From NCBI RefSeq assembly GCF_041146795.1, contig NC_135170.1, positions 29,685,533-29,749,532 of the forward strand: a DNA stretch of 64,000 bases, read 5' to 3'. The notes below the pieces were generated by a model. That model worked only from the letters and a program-made list of their open reading frames with translations. It was not told the origin of the DNA and made no database searches. The stretch is from Maylandia zebra. Its lineage: Eukaryota; Chordata; Actinopteri; Cichliformes; Cichlidae. Both the position numbers and the translations under genes were made by a program. Below, in pieces: positions 59,701-64,000 of the stretch (position 1 is the first letter of the stretch; each line of letters opens with the position of its first letter).

Positions 59701-62700
59701 GATTATGTGCTGAGGAGCTCCTCCAGAAGACAGTTTCTTTGTGTTTTTATGAGTATTTTTTGTTGTTATTCTGATTTTTAGGGTATTTATCCTCCTGCAT
59801 TACACAACTTCTCCTGAGTTTCAGCAGTCTCCAGAAATGTTGTTAAAATGCTATGAAAATAATGAAACCCTTGGTGAAAATCAAAAATTCTTAATTGTAA
59901 GTCTTCTTATATCTGATATGTTCATTTCAGAGTGTTTTTAAAGTAGCTCTAATATTCATGTTATAAGCCAATGCATGCCATATATTTACTCCAAACTGCA
60001 GTAAGCTGTTAACGTTCAAATAATTTATTCCTTTTGCACAATAACAATAAAATGGTTTATTATCTAATAAGATTGTTCAAAGGCAGCTTAGATCAAGATT
60101 TAGTTTGGGGGTTCACAAATGTTGAAGACTGAATGATGTTTTAGGAATCCAGCATGATTAAGAGACACACTGAGAAAAACATACTCACACTAAAGAGTGT
60201 GTTTATGATGTGTCTGTGCCAAGAATGCTGTATTATGTTGGTATTCTGTGTTAGTATTAGTCTACTTTGATTGCTGGAAATGAAGAGTATAAATTGAAGA
60301 GGAATGCACAGTTGGCACCCTTCTGCACGGCTGCGTCATAGCATGACATAAGCTGTGGATGAATTAAATGTTGCAAAGGCGCATTCTTTCCTACGGCCTT
60401 TGCAAAATCCCATAAAATGTTACAAAGGGCTGCAACTGCAACAGGCAGCACTTTGAGAAACCCTTAAAATCACAAGTTCGCTTCTTCTTGCTCTCGCATA
60501 GAGATGAATATATATTTCAAAATCATGTAAGCTTCACAAAAATACAATATGAAATCAGAGATATTATCCTTTAAAAATGTAGATTGGATTGAATGTTTGT
60601 AATTATAGACTCACCTGTATGACTACATAACATCATATGAGGTCATTGTATGATCACACTGAGTGAGGTCATCATTCTCTGCGTGTTTTCTGCGTCTGTG
60701 TGGCAGATAGACTTACTGCTGTGGATGCCACAGCTGTATCCGATCAAATGGATTTTAAAACATGTTGCTTTTAGGGAATGCTAGAGGACTGGCTGCCAGC
60801 CGGAAATCCAAGGAAAAACATTGTGTGTTGTGTGTGTAAACTCCGGTAAACACACACAAGTTGTTCTTGACCTAAAGTATATTTGTATTTCGTATATTTA
60901 GTTTTCTATCTAGATTAAATCTGACCATTGTGGTTGGTACCCAAGCCCCATTTCCACTTTAAGTTCCATTCTTACCATTATCAAATGTCACAGTTGTTCT
61001 TTGACAAAATTTTACAGCTAGAGTCGGTCAGCCATATAAATCTGTAGTTAACATGCTGTGCTCAGCTGCAGTTAACACAAAAAAGAAAAGTCGCCCTTTT
61101 ATATTTTTCTCCCCTTTTCTTGTTTTGTGGCATGCAAACTGGGAGGATTGACATTTTTAACTTTCAAGTGGCAATCTTTACAACTTTCTTTATGAAGTCT
61201 GCTTGCGCATGGAGAGGAATGCCTCTGATATTAGTCAGCCGAGCATCGGCTCCTCTGCAGCCAAAGAGCCGGTCAATGCTAAAGGCAGAGAAGAAAGTCA
61301 GGGAGGGAGCTTCAGAAATCTTTCCTCTCTCATTTAACATGTCTGCCTCACTTTCCATTGGCGTGACTTGTTTTGGTAGCACCGCAGATCCAGCCTCTCC
61401 CTCTCACACTCCCTCGCTTTCACCCTGTTTTTCACACTGTACTATACTTGTGGAATGTGGAGACTAAAATGGCGAGTTTAGGATGAAAAAAAAAGTAGAA
61501 ATCAGACATAATTTCTTGTTAATGTATAATTTACGATTTTGCTTTGGAATATAATTAGTTGGGGCTAATCGTTTCTAATATCATAGGAATTTCTGAACTC
61601 TTTTTGCTTGATGTTCATGATAAAAGACACTTGGCTTTCTGGAAACCCCGCCTGTTTACTCTTCCTTCCGCTGACCACTATTTGACTTTACTGTAAGCTC
61701 ATCCTCTGTTTTTTACCCTGAGTTTGATTATAAAAGCTGCTGAGAAAACATATAAAGTATTTGAGTTCAGAAAAGTTCACAAGCATAGCTCCAGAAGAAA
61801 ACAAACACAGACTTTCTCTGCTGCTCCATGCAGGATTTTAAAGTCTCTCTTGTGTTTACTCTGCAGAGATCTATACAATTCAGGGGAACTCTAATGGTCG
61901 CCCCTGCTACCTGCCCTTCCTTTATGATGGCCAGTGGTTCCACACTTGTACCAGCACTGGCCGTGAAGATGGCCATCTTTGGTGTGCCACCACCTATGAC
62001 TATGGCAAAGACGAGCTTTGGGGATTCTGTCCTGTCAAGAGTAAGTTATAGTCTTATATGTTGATGTTACAAGATACTGTAGTCTTACATTTATATTTCT
62101 CAGTCCTCAACATTAAAGTGATTCTTTCACTTTCCTCTAATTTTTTTGTTAATTTCTTTGCCCTGTCAGGTAATGGCTGTGAAACTTTCTGGGATACTGA
62201 CCCGGTCACAGACAGCTGTTACCAGTTTAACTTCCAGGCAACCCTATCATGGAGCGAGGCTCGGATCAGTTGCCGGCAGCAGGGGGCAGACCTGCTAAGC
62301 ATCACCAAGCTGCATGAGCAGACCTACATTAATGGTAATGTGCAGAGGTTCACTGCTGTTTGAAATATGCTTTATTCTTGATTCTTTAATGCAATTATAT
62401 AAAGTGAAACCCTATCTTTACAGTTCTATGCCATTACATTTTTATGCTGTGATTCACAACATAACAATTGATCACAGTGGAAAAGTAAAATCTATTAGAA
62501 TTTGGGTTTTCTGGGAGATTCTGGGTGTTTCTTGCACTTCTGTTAGATGTGCTTTCACCTTCTCAACTCCACAATCAGTGACTATAAAAACCTTACAGTT
62601 CTGGTGACATGTGATAGATTGGCCACTTGTCCAGGGTGTACCCCATTTTTCGCCCAGGGACAGCTAGGATTGGTTCCAACCCAACTGAGACATTTTACTG

Positions 62701-63895
62701 GATATGTTGATGGATGGATGGATGGATGGATGGAAGGATGGATGGACAAAAACAGGCTTTGCTTTGTATAGTGACCATAAAAATAAAAGCAATATGCAGA
62801 TGTGCCTGGTGTGATCCCACTGGACTCAGTACCTCAGGCTGTGTAACATATTGGCAAACAGAATATTTGGTTTGCAGATTCACTCTGCCAACAGGAATAT
62901 TGAATTTTGTGACTGTCCTGCCAATATTAGGCTACACTTAGACTGTTGTTACATAACTATTGTGTAATCTGCCTGGTGCAGTGGTGATTGTTAAAGTCAC
63001 AGCTAATCTGACAGAGTTGAGTAACTTTTTACTTTCACATAGCAAAACCATTTTCATTTATCTTTTTACTTATTTTAAGAAGATGTTGTTGTTGTTTAGG
63101 TTTACTCACTGGTTACAGTGCTGCTTTGTGGATTGGCCTCAATGACCTGGACATCAGTGGAGGCTGGCAGTGGGCCGACTCCTCACCACTCAAGTATCTC
63201 AACTGGGAGCAAGGTTGGCCTGTAAAAACAGTTCAAGCTTTTCTGTCTTTTTAAAGCTTGAAGTGTCTGTGATCTTTCTTTTTTTGAATGTTTATTTCCT
63301 GCAGATGGCTGAGAAAAAATGCATGCTTGTTTTTAGTTCAGTTCTCAGTTCAAACACCTGCTTGGCAGCTCTCTGGTGCAACCACAGTATTTGAGCCTGA
63401 GAGTATTTTGGGATTGACACCCTGGAAATCAGTGATTTTCTGAAGAGTTTGTCTCTCTTACTCATCTTCAGAACAGCCAAATCACGCTGAAGAGAAGAAC
63501 TGTGCTGTAATAAGAACTGAGTCATCAGGTCGTTGGCAAAACCGCGATTGTTCAGTTGCTCTTCCGTATGTCTGCAAGAAAAGACCCAACGCCACCCTTG
63601 ACCCCTTCACCACTGGTTCGTTTTTTTATGTTTCTTAATGCAAACAGTAATACCACACTGAAAAAGTCCAACTTTGATGGGTTTTATCTCTCTGGTTACA
63701 CAGATTCGTGGGCAGATGATGAGAAATATGAGTGTGATGTGGGCTGGCAGGCCTTCCAGGCTGGTTGCTATAAGCTTACTTCAGAGAAAACTGACTGGAA
63801 TACAGCTCAGAAAACGTGCCAGAAAATGGAGGCCAACCTGGTTAGCATCCACACTCTACCTGAGCTGGAGTTCATCATACGTGACCTGAAGAAAG
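53722..63895 (+). CDS. mrc2: C-type mannose receptor 2 / Endo180, 5' part (7 coding exons, runs off the window)
   Basis: Exons: 53722-53848, 58859-59251, 61867-62040, 62170-62334, 63100-63213, 63472-63615, 63704-63895; 436 aa so far. Endo180 is a type I membrane receptor that internalises collagen and glycans. Order: signal-type N-terminus (exon 1, hydrophobic [10 protein letters not shown]), cysteine-rich ricin-B-like domain (exon 2, [21 protein letters not shown]), fibronectin type II domain (exon 3, [25 protein letters not shown]), first C-type lectin domain (exons 4-6, [43 protein letters not shown]), and the start of the second (exon 7, [15 protein letters not shown]). All junctions are phase 1. 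The family has eight lectin domains, so most of the gene lies beyond 64,000. Residue choices (KYLNWE, TYINGLLTGYS) fit MRC2 better than PLA2R1 or LY75. Exon 1 is the least certain: about 5 kb away, chosen for its ATG context and matching phase. Confidence 0.88.
56524..56588. repeat. (ATT)n microsatellite, interrupted
   Basis: About twenty ATT units with several ATC interruptions, within mrc2 intron 1. Confidence 0.95.
58159..58180. repeat. (AAAAG)n microsatellite
   Basis: About four AAAAG units within mrc2 intron 1. Confidence 0.85.
59252..61866. other. mrc2 intron 2, no gene content seen
   Basis: A 2.6-kb intron between the ricin-like exon and the fibronectin type II exon. No other exon, RNA gene or transposon end was recognised. 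Confidence 0.5.
62600..62745 (+). mobile_element. Retroposon remnant ending in a (GGAT)n tail
   Basis: The phrase TTGTCCAGGGTGTACCCC, then the GACAGCTAGGATTGGTTCCA stretch near 62,661, leads to a GGAT microsatellite at 62,708-62,745. This combination is the 3' end of an abundant fish retroposon. Only the tail survives, in intron 4 of mrc2. Class (LINE or SINE) not resolved. Confidence 0.6.
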
Positions 63896-64000
63896 GTGTG
63901 TTTCTTAGTGGGGTTTTTTTTGTTGTTGTTGTTTTTTATAGTACTGTACTATTTCCTCTCAAAGTCAAAAATGAATCAAAGTTAATGTTTTTCTTGATGT
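63896..64000 (+). other. Start of mrc2 intron 7 at the window edge
   Basis: Begins with GTGTGT after exon 7. The rest of mrc2 lies outside the window. Confidence 0.8.

Overview
The window is from a teleost fish genome. The protein-coding genes are split by GT/AG introns. Intergenic DNA carries fish-type Tc1/mariner transposons, L2/Rex1-like LINE tails (GATTTG or ATTCT ends) and many microsatellites. No database was searched; genes were recognised from their translated exons. The gene set points to a region equivalent to human 17q21-q23.

Layout. 1-9,030 holds no gene, only repeats and simple sequence. 9,032-9,367 (minus) is rprml, a single-exon Reprimo-like membrane protein. 9,900-16,880 is intergenic and holds a decayed Tc1 element with an internal duplication and an L2-like LINE tail. 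16,884-26,870 (plus) is itgb3, complete in 15 coding exons (786 aa). 28,100-34,800 is a transposon-rich block: a minus-strand LINE remnant, a young Tc1-like element sitting inside another LINE tail, and a third LINE fragment. 35,178-38,230 (plus) is mettl2a, complete in 9 exons (358 aa). 39,230-52,070 (plus) is tlk2, with a CpG-rich leader exon and 20 coding exons (697 aa). From 53,722 to the window end (plus) is the 5' part of mrc2, first 7 coding exons (436 aa), continuing off the right edge.

How the genes relate. They do not form a pathway. itgb3 is the beta-3 integrin subunit (cell adhesion, haemostasis), mrc2 is an endocytic collagen receptor, tlk2 is a chromatin-assembly kinase, mettl2a is a tRNA 3-methylcytidine methyltransferase, and rprml belongs to the Reprimo growth-control family. 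Their linkage is the informative part. Human ITGB3-RPRML and METTL2A-TLK2-MRC2 are two separate clusters on 17q, and here they are contiguous.

Splice junctions were placed by keeping the reading frame and family similarity across each GT/AG boundary. In every gene the phases sum correctly. The weakest placements are mrc2 exon 1 and all untranslated ends. No clearly new biological system was found. The most useful leads are a near-intact Tc1 copy broken by one base, an unusual specificity loop in itgb3, and an unidentified antisense small ORF next to a YY1-like motif in tlk2 intron 1.
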